From Mixophyes australis (lineage: Eukaryota; Chordata; Amphibia; Anura; Limnodynastidae), in contig JAVHZZ010000009.1 in NCBI GenBank assembly GCA_036250195.1, positions 95,403,771-95,467,770 of the forward strand: 64,000 bases of DNA, in the 5' to 3' direction. Shown here in pieces: positions 49,196 through 59,090 of the stretch. Positions within the stretch are counted from its first letter, which is position 1. Every line of letters begins with the position of its first letter. Under the pieces are notes generated by a model. The model was not told where the DNA came from, did not search any database, and saw only the letters and a list, made by a program, of their open reading frames with translations. The translations under genes were made by a program, and so were the position numbers.

Positions 49196-49316
49196 GGGCT
49201 AGATTTACTAAGCTGCGGGTTTGAAAAAGTGGGGATGTTGCCTATAGCAATCAATCAGATTTTAGCTGTCATTTATTTAGTACTTTCTACAAAATGACAG
49301 CTAGAATCTTAAAGCT
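49196..49316. repeat. Truncated Harbinger-like MITE
   Basis: GGGCTAGATTTACTAAGCTG after a TAA, then GCCTATAGCAATCAATCAGA and AAAATGACAGCTAGAATCTT. The right arm is lost. Confidence 0.75.
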
Positions 49317-49404
49317 TTTAAGAAAGTAAAGTGGAGATGTTGCCCCTAGAAACCAATCGGATCCTAGCTATTATTTTCTAGAATGTACTAGATAAAGGAC
49401 AGCT

Positions 49405-51632
49405 TTGCTATGGAACAAATCAGACTAGGCCTTCAAAGGGGAGACCTTAACCAAGAACTTCTGAAAAGAGAATCAAAAAGGATTTTTCTTATGGACAGTC
49501 TGGCACCACGAGGACTTAATGACTATAATAACTTTATGATCTATCTGTGATTAGCATACTGACCGATTGAGAATACTGCTTCAACGTTGTTCCTGTATAG
49601 GGATTAAATCCCTTATAACAGGATCGTAGTGCACATCATTTTAGAACTACACGCAATCTGGGCATTTTGCTTCTTATACTTCGTTTTGGAAGATAAATCG
49701 CATATCAGTTGTCATCTCTTTGGTTATTACTGTTTGTTACCCTTCTAGATAATGTAAGGCACATATCCTCACAGGATATACAAATATATATACGGTACTT
49801 ATTCTCTTCACCATCCACATGGGGCTTCCAATTAATCTTTAACCAGCAATGGAATTATTTATGTCAAAGGATACTGTACTTGGTAGTGGATTTTTAAATG
49901 ATTTCTTTAAACACTGCCTTCATTTTGGGCAGGAGCCATTCATCTATAGACTATATTTTCTTCATATCTACACTTAACCGTCTTTTTCTGGGATATTTAT
50001 GAGGTTGGATGTACATCGGACCTGAAGGTTGTACCATGCTTCACATCTACCACAGACTTGGACAAGACATACACGGATATTGATCTACTTAATAGATAAT
50101 CCATGCACAATCACAATTGAGGGCGCTCCCCTCTGGTTTCATTATACTGATATGCCTATTCCATCAAAAGATTAACTCTATAATTCTAATATTGTTCTCT
50201 TTTATAAGATAGGTATTTTATAGATTTGTTTACTATAGTGCACAATATTGGGATGGAGGCAATTTTATGGATTCTTTTATTGTAGTGACCAATATTAGGG
50301 TAGATACATTTTTTGTACCAAACCATATACCACCTTATAATTTGCGGATCTTGCGCAACCCACAAATAAATGCAGAATTATAGTCACTCCTTTATAAGTC
50401 TATAAGGGCAGATATCTTCCCTCTCCGCTCCATTGGCCAAATAATCGATACTCTGACATTTTAATAGTAACATGTTTCTTTAGATCTGCTTACCTGGACC
50501 ATATTACTTTTACTTAACATATAATTTACTAATAAATCGACAGACTAATTATGAGACATCACACACTTTTACCTGTTATGTGAACTGAACGTTACAGAGA
50601 AGGATTATCCCCTGTTATTATTGGTGTAAACTTACGCCAATCAAAGAACTTTAATTCTCGTTACTAACAACGTTACTAGGGATGATGTCACTGATGGGCG
50701 GGCTTTCCGCTCTAAATACCCAGTTGGAAGGCTGTATCGGGTTGCATTGACAAAGCTTGGTTTAGCGAAACGCGCGTTGGAGTCTCTACGCGCTGCATGC
50801 TCTCTCAGACTTTATGCCAAAGTCATACAGATAAAAAAAGATATTGTGAAGTAGCTATCTTGCCGGAGGATAGAAATTTATTATAGACAGATTGAACCCT
50901 TGCTACTGATCGGATACTAGCTGACACTTTTAAGTAGTGTTGGGGGCGGAGGGTAAAGTCCGAATAATAAAAATACCTGGGTTACTTATCAGGGTTCGGG
51001 GATATCATATCCGGCACTATACTCCCCTCACTGGCTAAAACGTGTATGTGCTGGCATAAATATATATATTGGGAAAATCCACAACATTGCTATCTCGCTA
51101 TGTAGAGGAGGGGAAAGCTACTATTATATTATACCCCAATCGGATTCTGGCAGTTGATATTTCCCGGTTGTTAATATTGGTAGGATCCGATCGTTAACAT
51201 TGACGACATTAATCCTTAACTTTCTGTTCACAGTGAGTAAACTAGTTGACAGTTATACTTACCAATTTCAGCGAGAGCCCACGGCGCGTATAGCGGTGTT
51301 TACCTGCTAGTTTTAACAGTTACTTATTGGTTTTTCATACTACACCCATTTTTTTAATAATAATTCGCGAATGTTGTTTAAGATATACTTATTATTATTC
51401 TAATTTTAATGCATATCAATAAAGTGTATAATAAATTTTATCTTGGTCCTTGAATGCCCCATATACACATCTTCCCCCCCAATTAACTCTCAGATTATGT
51501 TCTAGAAGTGTGGGAGCACAACTCCTATTGTGATTCTGTCAGATTAATGGACACTAATCCCCTATTTGAGTAATATATCAAATATATAGGAGGTACTAGG
51601 TCCACCTGGTGCGATATACATTTCTTTTAGTT
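49405..51632 (+). mobile_element. 5'-truncated Penelope-like retroelement with 12-bp TSD
   Basis: The insert is bracketed by exact TAAAGGACAGCT (49393-49404, 51633-51644). At its 5' end, 49407-49550 encodes a C-terminal tail reading RESKRIFLMDSLAPRGLND and ending in TGA. The pattern (E..RI..LDSLAP.GLN) fits the end of the GIY-YIG-associated ORF of Penelope-like elements. About 2 kb of non-coding sequence follows, including a GCGAAACGCGCG hammerhead-like motif characteristic of the pseudo-LTR of such elements. No reverse transcriptase core remains. Penelope identity is inferred from these two features. Confidence 0.65.
50743..50800 (+). ncRNA. Degenerate hammerhead-ribozyme-like motif in the Penelope pseudo-LTR
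   Basis: Visible parts: core TTGACAA (50747-50753, consensus CUGANGA), stem II GCT/AGC with a 6-base loop (50755-50766), GAAA (50767-50770), stem III GCGCGT/ACGCGC (50772-50777, 50788-50793) and a weak stem I GCA/TGC (50744-50746, 50798-50800). Penelope-like elements are known to carry minimal hammerheads. The core departs at two positions and the cleavage-site trinucleotide is not canonical, so activity is doubtful. Confidence 0.45.
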
Positions 51633-51739
51633 TAAAGGACAGCTAGCATCAGATTGGTAGTTATGGGCAACACTTCCACTTTTCATTTTTAGTAGCTTTT
51701 TTATAAATCCATCTCTATGGTTGAAAAAACCTAGACTAA

Positions 51740-51914
51740 GGACTAGATTTACTAAGCTGCGGGTTTGAAAAAGTGGGGATGTTGCCTATAGCAACCAATC
51801 AGATTCTAGCTATCATTTTGTAGAAGGTACTAAGTAAATGAAAGCTAGAATCTGATTGGTTGCTATAGGCAACATCCCCACTTTTTCAAACCCGCAGCTT
51901 AGTAAATCTAGCCC
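51740..51914. mobile_element. Palindromic Harbinger-like MITE with TAA TSD
   Basis: GGACTAGATTTACTAAGCTG to GCAGCTTAGTAAATCTAGCCC, flanked by TAA on both sides (51737-51739, 51915-51917). Nearly perfect foldback. Confidence 0.9.
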
Positions 51915-53568
51915 TAAGAATGGGTAGTGAGAATTGCATCTTCTACACAGAATAATATACTGTATAAGGACATTTCCAGGGACAAAAAAATCCAAATAAA
52001 GTGTCAAGTGTTAATTGTGCATCAAGAAGTGGTAGGTATTATAAAGAATGTACATTGAAATTCATTGTATCAAAATAAGTAATGCTGCTAAAGTTTAAAC
52101 TTGAACACCCTTTACTGTCCACGGTCTGCAAGGCTTGATGCCAGTGTTAGTTAAGTGCAGAATTCACAGTAGCGTTGGGAAGCGGCTACATCATCCTGGG
52201 TGTCTGCGCCAACGTGACCATCTGCTCAAAGGGTTATGTAAATACTTCTCTATTAGAACAAAAATCATCTGGAATATCTGCAGCTCTGACAACTTTCCCA
52301 GACAATGGAGAGAGGGAGTTAGAGTAAGCACACCCTCCATACTAATTGTGAGGGGAGAGACCCCCTAACTGTTAGGACTGTGAAGTCTGAAAATGTACAG
52401 TTTTTGAAGTTGGCTACATCTCGGGAGAATTTATTGTGCAGAAGGTTTGGGAGAACTGAAGGGAGTGGGTAAACATTTAAAGATTACAAGCAACTGCAAG
52501 ATGAAATAATAGGAGAGGTAGGCGAGTTTTCCCAATTTCCTCTGCCAACATGTAGCATATATGATCTCTTATGGGTAATAAGGAGTTCAGCGGTTAACAG
52601 ACCTCAGCCGCACAGGTTCCTTTTCATGAAGTGAATATCAGCACCTTGCCATTAGGCAGTGTAATTCAGGTTAGAGATTAACTGGGCTGCTGCCTGTCCT
52701 GATATGTATGTCCTGCAATACAGTCAGGCCACCGGTTGTAGAGGTCTACACCACACAGGATGTCTGGAAGACAGTCAGCGGGAGTTATGTCCAGGAGTGT
52801 GACAGTTCCTACCTGATGTGTAAGTCAATTCTGGTGCAAGTCCGGGGATCCCAGAGAGTCCATTTGTTTGACCACAGTGCTGCTGCGTGTGGTCATGTTG
52901 GATATATTGGTAAGTGCTGCTTGGCATTGACCATCCCCTGAGAGCCAACTAAGGGTATCGCCAACTTTGCTGTTGGCTCGTGGCCAGAGGCTTGATCTCA
53001 GCATGCCTTATGTTGGTAGTAGAACTGCAACTTTTCTGTTACCCTATATTGTAAAATTGCCACCTCTCAGAACTCACAATTGATTGCTGTTCCCATTGGG
53101 CAATACCTGCAATTCCCCATATAAATTCCCTCCATATAGAATTCCTTAATTCTGAGATCTCTTTTGAAGAGGTTACACAGGCCCTGTGCAGCCTCCTCAG
53201 CTCCTTGATGGATTGATTCACTGCTTAACATTTTAAAAATTGACCTCTTGGCATCTAGACTCAGCAATATTTAACTCTTTGCTTGATGGAGCACATTTTC
53301 AACCTGCTTCCACCCGGGCAAAAATTGTCATTAATAACCAGTGCAAGAATCCCAGTATATGTTCAAGCCATCACCCAGTTCCCTGTTAAAAGTAGACTTT
53401 AAGCTCTTTTGTCGAGATCCCGGTGACCAGGCTTGGTCATGTGATCACATGTCTTACTCATTTGGAACAGGTTGTATTTATTCAAGGCCACTGATAAGAC
53501 AAGAAGAACTGTAGATCTAATTCACCTGGCTAATAACAAAATATCCCCTCAATTTTAGCACTAGATTG

Positions 53569-54300
53569 TCACGGTCTCAAGTGATAGCAGGTCTTTACAA
53601 TGCGAATCCTAGGGTCTGCACAGTTTAGCGCTACACCAACAGGGCGCGGAGTCTAACGAGCAGACGGTGTTCACCAGGAACTGCCGCAAGGCAGTATGGT
53701 CTTAGCTGCGTCTTGCTCGCAGGTCGCGGCCCCTGCGAGAGTACTGCACGAGGCCCTCTTGGGAAGTTTGGAACCCAGCAGGTAGGATAGCAGGTATTAG
53801 AATAGAATGTCAGCCTTGCCGACGAGTATAGTAGCAGGTACGTGAGTCGAGTGTCAGCTTAGCAGACTAGTATAGTAGCAGGTACGTGAGTAGAGTGTCA
53901 GCTTTGCAGACGAGTATAGTAGCAGGTACGTGAGTAGAGTGTCAGCTTTGCAGACGAGTATAGTAGCAGGTACGTGAGTAGAGTGTCAGCTTTGCAGACA
54001 AGTAGAACAGATAGTTGGTAACTGAATGGAGAGTCAGCTTTGCAGACGAGTAGTACAGACAGTTGGTACCTGAATGGAGTGTCAGCTTTGCAGACGAGTA
54101 GTACAGATAGTTGGTACCTGAATGGAGTGTCAGCTTTGCAGACGAGTAGTACAGAGTAGCCACATCTAAGGTACCCAAAAGGCAACTGAGAAACAGGCAC
54201 TGAGGGTTTGGAGGAAGTGCCTTTTGTATTTGGCGCCAGGATTGCCTGGCCAATAGGAGGACAGGCATAGATTTTATAAGTTGCGGGTCACCTGTGAACA
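53569..54300. mobile_element. Possible LTR-type block
   Basis: Begins TGTCACGGTCTC and ends ACCTGTGAACA. It is richer in GC than its flanks (GGGCGCGGAGTC, GGTCGCGGCCCCTGCGAG). It contains the 44-48-bp minisatellite. No target duplication or polyadenylation signal was verified. Confidence 0.3.
53800..54155. repeat. 44/48-bp minisatellite
   Basis: Two unit types share GTGTCAGCTTTGCAGACGAG. The first continues TATAGTAGCAGGTACGTGAG + TAGA (44 bp), the second TAGTACAGATAGTTGGTACC + TGAATGGA (48 bp). About four units of the first are followed by about four of the second. Minus-strand frames give YSSAKLTLHSGTN repeats, an artefact. Confidence 0.9.
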
Positions 54301-54301
54301 C

Positions 54302-55240
54302 AAAATACCTCTATATGTGGACGATATTCTACTCGCCCTATCACATAATATGACGTTGCAGCCCAACTTCATAAAACAAATTCAGACATATGGGTCTTGA
54401 TCAAGGTACACAATGTATCCCTCATAAAACTGAGGTCGTTCTCGGTAAACTTCTTGAACTTAATTTTAATTATAGTTGGCAACCTGCAAAAATATGTTTG
54501 GAGATATACATTACTAAGCGCTACGAAGACCTTTTTGCAGCTAATTTTCCCCTGCTGACTCTTAAATTCAACTTGTCTAATTGGGGTAGACATCTCATCT
54601 CTTGGATTAAGTGGATTAATGCTCTCAAAATGAATCTGTTCTCACTTAGCCCAGTGCATTTGAAATCATGTTCATGCTGGTACAAAGATATAGGTGGATA
54701 TTGAAGGGGCGTTGATAGATTCTGTCTCATTTTGCTGGGGATCTCACAGAAGTCATGTCCATGTAACTGCAGAGAACTACCCACTTAGTTATTTCTTTGT
54801 AATATCATGGATAAGGCATCTAGAGCTTTTGCTCTGTCATCGCCTCCAAGATTTGTTCCTCTCTGGAACAAACCACACGTTTTCCTCTGTGAATGCATTC
54901 TGGGGACTTTGAGTCCTGGACTAGCAGACACATTTGATTTATCTCTGTTATTGCTCTCCTACAGGTCTTTCCAGATTTCCTCCACAGTTCAAACGAAGGT
55001 GTTGCAGGAAATTAGATAGGAACATGAGATGGGAGTGGACTTAGACCTCAAAGACTGGGTCAAGATCAGATACAACCTAAGTCCTCTATTTGTGTCTGTA
55101 TAGGGGTTACTATTGCTGCACCCTGTAGACTGCATGCTATTTATCCCTCATCTGTATTTTGTTAAAGAAACTGTATCCAAGCTGGCAAATTCAAGCATAT
55201 TTTGGTGAGAATGCCTAGAGGCGTATAACTTCAAAACCAG
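54302..55240 (+). mobile_element. Decayed L1/Tx1-like LINE reverse transcriptase fragment
   Basis: LYVDDILLAL at 54309 is the YxDD active-site motif, followed in a shifted frame (54430 on) by KTEVVLGK, then a W.PAKICLEIYITK block, LSNWGRHLISWIKWINALKM and LFSLSPVH. This matches the post-YADD order of L1 ORF2 (KTE.., YLG..., W......L.GRI...KM..LP). A possible C-terminal HxxW.C remnant lies near 55200. Frameshifts and stops make it a dead relic. Confidence 0.65.
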
Positions 55241-55439
55241 TGCACATCTTAGCCTAAGATTTGGGAGTTTTCTTTATACCCATGGCAGGATTTATTATAC
55301 CAAATTTCATTACAATCTGAAATGATCAGTTTGAAACCCTGTGTTGATTTGATGTGGAATGACCCTATAATTAATTACATTTGACCTGTGTCAGTATATA
55401 CTAATCTCCCGACACATGGCATTTCCCCTAACCATTGGT

Positions 55440-56460
55440 CCAACCCTATTCCCACCCTTTGTCCTCATCCAAATTTGCGCCCACCCCCCCCCCCCCCCTT
55501 TGCTCCACCAATCTCGTGAAAATATCCACATTTCCCTGCTCCCCTCACTAACTTTCTCCTGTACTCTCTGCGTGCAATAAATTGGCCTCCATCCATGACC
55601 TTTTCATCTCTAACTCGCTTAACCTACTCCCCATCTTTGAAACCTGGCACCCCCCCTTTTGATACCACTTCTCCTTCTTCCTGCTGCTATGGGGGCCTCT
55701 TACTGGAAACCAACCAGGTGGTGGTGGTGTGGGCATCTATCTCTCTCACAGCTACACTTTCCAGGTCACTCCCTCCTTCTCATTCTCCTTCTTTTGAGGT
55801 CCACTCCGTTCATCTTTTTATTTTTATTTTTTTCCTCCTGTCAACCTTCCAGTCGAGGTCATCTACCGCCATCTGGGCCCCACTTCTTACAACTTTGTGG
55901 CCTGGCTCCCCTACTTCCTGTACTCTGACCTTTCCTCTTTTAACCTGGGCAATTTCAACATCCCCATTGGCAACCCCTCTGTTTCAGCGGCCTTCAAACT
56001 TCTCTCCCGCATATCCTTTGGCCAATCTCAATGGACATTCTCCACCACCCTTACCTCTGCCACTCTCTAGACCTTGTTTTCTCTAACCTTTGCACCATTT
56101 CGGACTTCTCCAACTAAACTTGGCTGCTCTCCCACAACCTCCTCTCCTTGCCTCCTGTTCCCTTCCTCTCACTCTTGACCTTACTACCTTCTCTCCCTTA
56201 CTTGTCACATTTGGCTACCCTTGCTATCCTTGTAATTGTCAGGAAACTTCCCTTTGTAATGTGATAAGCATTGGTTAAAAGATTTAGTGTGATTTTGTTA
56301 CCCATCTTGTATTACTGTTGTATTTGTTTAACTTGTTTTTCAGTTATGCTCGTGCTATGTAAAATGTTATTTGTTATTTGTTTATGTAAACTGTCTACAT
56401 TGTTTGTACTTCCACCATGTGTGAAACTTTGTGGCGCCCCATAAATAAAGGTTAATATTA
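55440..56460 (+). mobile_element. Decayed L2-like LINE endonuclease region and 3' tail
   Basis: Across frames it reads LHDLFISNSLNLLPIFETW (endonuclease TETW motif, here FETW), a YRHLGP block (usual YRPPGP), NLGNFNIPI (usual GDFNI) and FGQSQW. After an internal deletion it ends in TTTGTGGCGCCCCATAAATA and AAGG, an L2-style tail. The 163-aa frame at 55595-56086 is part of this relic. The tail is included in the tandem duplication. Confidence 0.6.
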
Positions 56461-56732
56461 ATCAAACTAATTTTCACATTGAAGTATTTCTATTGTATTC
56501 CAATATGGCTTTCTAATGTTTGTTATGCAAATGAAACCCGACTTATATTATTTTTGTAAAATATATTAGATTTTTTTTTAAGTAAAGATTTGTAGCAATA
56601 CAGCAATTTTAAATGTTATGAGCCCTTTAAAGTGCAATAATGGTTATTGATTATACAATATAAGCCTAGTAATGCTAAGAATAGAAGTAGCTGTAAGTAA
56701 AGTGGCTAGCTGCATACACTAAAATAGACTAA

Positions 56733-56907
56733 GGGGTATATTTACTAAACTGCGGGTTTGAAAAAGTGGAGATGTTGCCTATGGCAACCAATCAGATTCT
56801 AGCTGTCATTTTGTAGAATGCACTAAATAAATGAAAGCTAGAATCTGATTGGTTGCCATAGGCTACATCTCCACTTTTTCAAACCCGCCGCTTAGTAAAT
56901 CTAGCCC
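56733..56907. mobile_element. Harbinger-like MITE with verified empty site
   Basis: GGGGTATATTTACTAAACTG to CGCTTAGTAAATCTAGCCC, flanked by TAA (56730-56732, 56908-56910). Unit 2 reads straight through GACTAAGAG at 61244-61252 with a single TAA, so the 3-bp duplication and the element ends are established by comparison. Confidence 0.95.
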
Positions 56908-57056
56908 TAAGAGTTAAATAAAATGCTAGCGTGTGCTCATATGACTATTGGCTATAGGCTTAGATTCAGACATGTTAATGATGTTGATGTTCATTGCAGT
57001 GGCTAAAACTAGCCACACACATTGTAACCCAGTAAAATCATATTGCCCACCACATC

Positions 57057-57321
57057 CAGGGGCGAACGCAGGATTTAGAAGGGGGGGTTTCCGCCCCCAA
57101 AAAAAATAGAGCGAGAAGCTACATTTCGGCAAGTCTGAAGTGTACAGCAGCAGCGGCGCTGTCAAGAAGCATCCGCGGCAGTGCTGTATTGTAGTACAAT
57201 ACAGCACTGCCGCGGACGCTTCTTTGACAGTGCCGCGGCTGCTGTACAGTACCATTGGTTCGCGGAGGGGAGGGGTTTCTGGAGAACCAGAAACCCCCCC
57301 CCCCCCCTGCGTGCGCCACTG
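57057..57321. mobile_element. MITE with 5-bp TSD, present only in unit 1
   Basis: CAGGGGCGAACGCAGGAT to TGCGTGCGCCACTG. Flanks are ACATC and ACATT. Unit 2 has the uninterrupted CACCACATCGTTTGG near 61386. Same family as 20566-20839, which has exact ACCCT duplications. Confidence 0.9.
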
Positions 57322-57736
57322 ACATTGTTTGGAAAAACTATTTCAGTTGGCTTGGAAATTTTCTGTCATCCTGTATATACTACAGTTAGTCTCTGATCCA
57401 ATGTTGAATAGTCTGTCTGGAAATGACTACATCAATGTATGTGTGGTGAGTTTAAGGGTAAATATTCACAACAGTACATTTACTAGAGGGTGAAGTTTAT
57501 TGCGTTCATAGCCTGCCTGACATTTGTTAACATTTTCATGAATGTAGCACTGATGTTTTGTTCTATGTAAGAAGATGGCAGCACAGGGTAACGCATTATT
57601 GGGGGGGGGGGGGGGGGGTGGTATTTAAATAGTGCTCACAGTGTGTAGGACGTCCAGGATGTGTGTGAACTCAATCAATATATATATGTGTATATATCAT
57701 ATACCTAATCTTTTATATTTTTATTTTCCTATCCAG

Positions 57737-57817
57737 GTGATTTAGACTTGGCAGACTTTTTTGATGATCCCACACAACCACCCAAAGTTGTCCCCAAACC
57801 GCCTCCTAAGAAGCCAG
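57737..57817 (+). CDS. cd99: Exon 4 of the CD99-family gene (second acidic segment)
   Basis: An 81-base exon (27 codons), acceptor TTTTCCTATCCAG, donor GTAATT, phase 1 on both sides. It encodes GDLDLADFFDDPTQPPKV and VPKPPKKP. The acidic DLDLADFFDD matches the second CD99-type motif (human GDDFDLGDAVVD in CD99, LDLADALDD in CD99L2). The Pro/Lys-rich tail matches the linker that follows. It forms part of the extracellular, probably O-glycosylated stalk. A near-identical second copy lies 4 kb downstream (61796-61876). This is the most recognisable exon and the best evidence for family membership. Confidence 0.85.
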
Positions 57818-59020
57818 GTAATTCTATAAATGACATGTGAATGCTACACACACACACACTGACAGCTCTACCAGAATCCAGGGACTCCTGCTTTTTGCCT
57901 CAATCTCCCGCCTTTTGATTGACATCCTAAATCTGCTCAGGAGCTGGGTTGAGGCAGAGGTGAGGAAGACTATGGCAGACCTCTCCTTTCCTGGCTCGAA
58001 GCTGCTTCCTTTTGGCACATTTCCCCCTCACTGCCAGATTGACGTGTTAGCATGTCTATATACAGTAGTTTTCTAAGACTTTTGTAAGATTTTTTTTTTC
58101 TTTTCTTTTTCTTTTTTTGTTGTTACATTTTTATCAGTTTATGCACATTTTATTTACAGTATATAAAATAAAACAAAACAAGATTTGGTTAAAAAAATGC
58201 ACATTACCATCAATTTCCTTCATTACTAATCCTGTTATAAGTATAAAAAAACCTTCTCACCCCAGTATAATATATACAAGAGTTTTCTTTATAGTCAACC
58301 GGTTTTTCCTTAGTGACATTATGTGAGGGTTATTTAATACCATTGCAGAAAGGAGCATATACAAGAAACCATAACAACCAATCCAACATAAGCTTTTGTT
58401 GCCCTATTTGCACTAGACCAGTGTTTCCCAAACCCAGTCCTCAGGGACCCCTAACAGTGCAGGTTTCCAGGTTACAAGTGATATAATTATACCACCTGTG
58501 GATCTTTCAAACTGTGTCAGTCAGTAATGATTACACCTGTGCTCGAGCAAAGAGATATGGAAAACCTGCACTGTTAGGGGTACCCGAGGACTGGGTTTGG
58601 GAAACACTGCACCAATAAATGATTGATAATAGGCTGCTAGGGACTGCTGCAGTCTTTCACCTTTGAGCAGTATTGGTAAATATCCTTGCTGTATAGTTTT
58701 GCTCCATGTGAAACACTTTGAATTTTTTTGTACGGTTTCATCTCAGTTTCATCAGATGGTAGAACATTTTTCTATATGCCACAGTAATCCCTGTATACCC
58801 AAATAGGATTCAAGTTAGGCTACCTTGGATACTATTTTCATCCTTAGAGCTGTACAATAGGCCAAATGTATAGAGCACTTAGAATATTGTTACACACACA
58901 CACACTTGGTCCTTTAGAAATGACATTGCATACATACAAGTTTCTGTATCGCACCAAGATGTCATATTGCAGGATCACCATGACACATTTTCTGATGCTT
59001 TCATGCATTTTCATTTTCAG
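57818..59020 (+). other. cd99: Intron 4 (1.2 kb)
   Basis: From GTAATT to CATTTTCAG. It contains a hAT MITE (58419-58609) and a T/C-rich tract (about 58088-58125). The region after the donor (57850-58080) is well conserved with unit 2, as expected for a recent duplicate. Confidence 0.75.
58419..58609. mobile_element. Foldback hAT MITE, unit 1 copy
   Basis: CAGTGTTTCCCAAACCCAGT and ACTGGGTTTGGGAAACACTG are inverted ends. The left duplication CACTAGAC is present. The right one is damaged (CACC..) by a 4-base loss relative to unit 2. Confidence 0.85.
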
Positions 59021-59080
59021 ATGTCCCTATCACAACTAGGAAGCCACGACTATCAACCAATAAGCCACCAAAAAAGAAAG
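59021..59080 (+). CDS. cd99: Exon 5 of the CD99-family gene (basic Thr/Lys/Pro segment)
   Basis: A 60-base exon (20 codons), acceptor TGCATTTTCATTTTCAG, donor GTATTA, phase 1 on both sides. It encodes DVPITTRKPRLSTNKPPKKK with the split codons. The TTRKPR..TNKPPKK composition recalls the Thr-rich TTTTKRP linkers of CD99L2 and the Lys/Pro linkers of CD99. It would lie in the extracellular stalk. The donor GTATTA is weaker than the others. A coding-identical copy at 63079-63138 has lost its acceptor. A hAT element begins 11 bases after this exon, close to the donor site, and could affect splicing. Confidence 0.7.
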
Positions 59081-59090
59081 GTATTATTTC

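Larger units (their letters stand above)
49320..51715. repeat. Harbinger-like MITE split by a Penelope-like insertion
   Basis: The left half (AAGTGGAGATGTTGCCCCTA to ATGTACTAGATAAAGGACAGCT, in pieces) ends at 49404. The right half resumes at 51633 with TAAAGGACAGCT then AGCATCAGATTGG and CACTTCCACTTTT. Joining across the duplicated 12 bases restores the family order. Confidence 0.75.
46725..57736 (+). other. cd99: Intron 3 (about 11 kb)
   Basis: From GTAAGA to TTTTCCTATCCAG. It holds Harbinger MITEs, a Penelope-like insertion, an LTR-like block with a minisatellite, decayed L1- and L2-like LINEs, and the first part of duplication unit 1. The stretches 46740-47400, 47640-49190 and 51920-53560 show no gene or element that I can support. 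Confidence 0.65.
56152..59090 (+). repeat. Tandem duplication, unit 1 (holds exons 4 and 5)
   Basis: From CTCCTGTTCCCTTCCTCTCA in the LINE relic to GTATTATTTC just after exon 5, the sequence aligns colinearly with 60674-63148 at high identity. Extra in unit 1 are the MITE at 56733-56907 and the MITE at 57057-57321, which account for nearly all of the length difference (2939 versus 2475 bases). Confidence 0.95.

Noticed and set aside
52708..52941. 77-aa ORF with several Cys residues
   Set aside because: No splice-site context, phase match or family resemblance; its length is consistent with chance.
54390..54704. 104-aa ORF as a host gene
   Set aside because: It matches the post-YADD block order of L1-type ORF2 and is flanked by frameshifted continuation; it is a dead LINE.
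55595..56086. 163-aa ORF as a host gene
   Set aside because: Frames around it carry decayed L2-type endonuclease motifs (FETW, GNFNIPI) and an L2-like tail.
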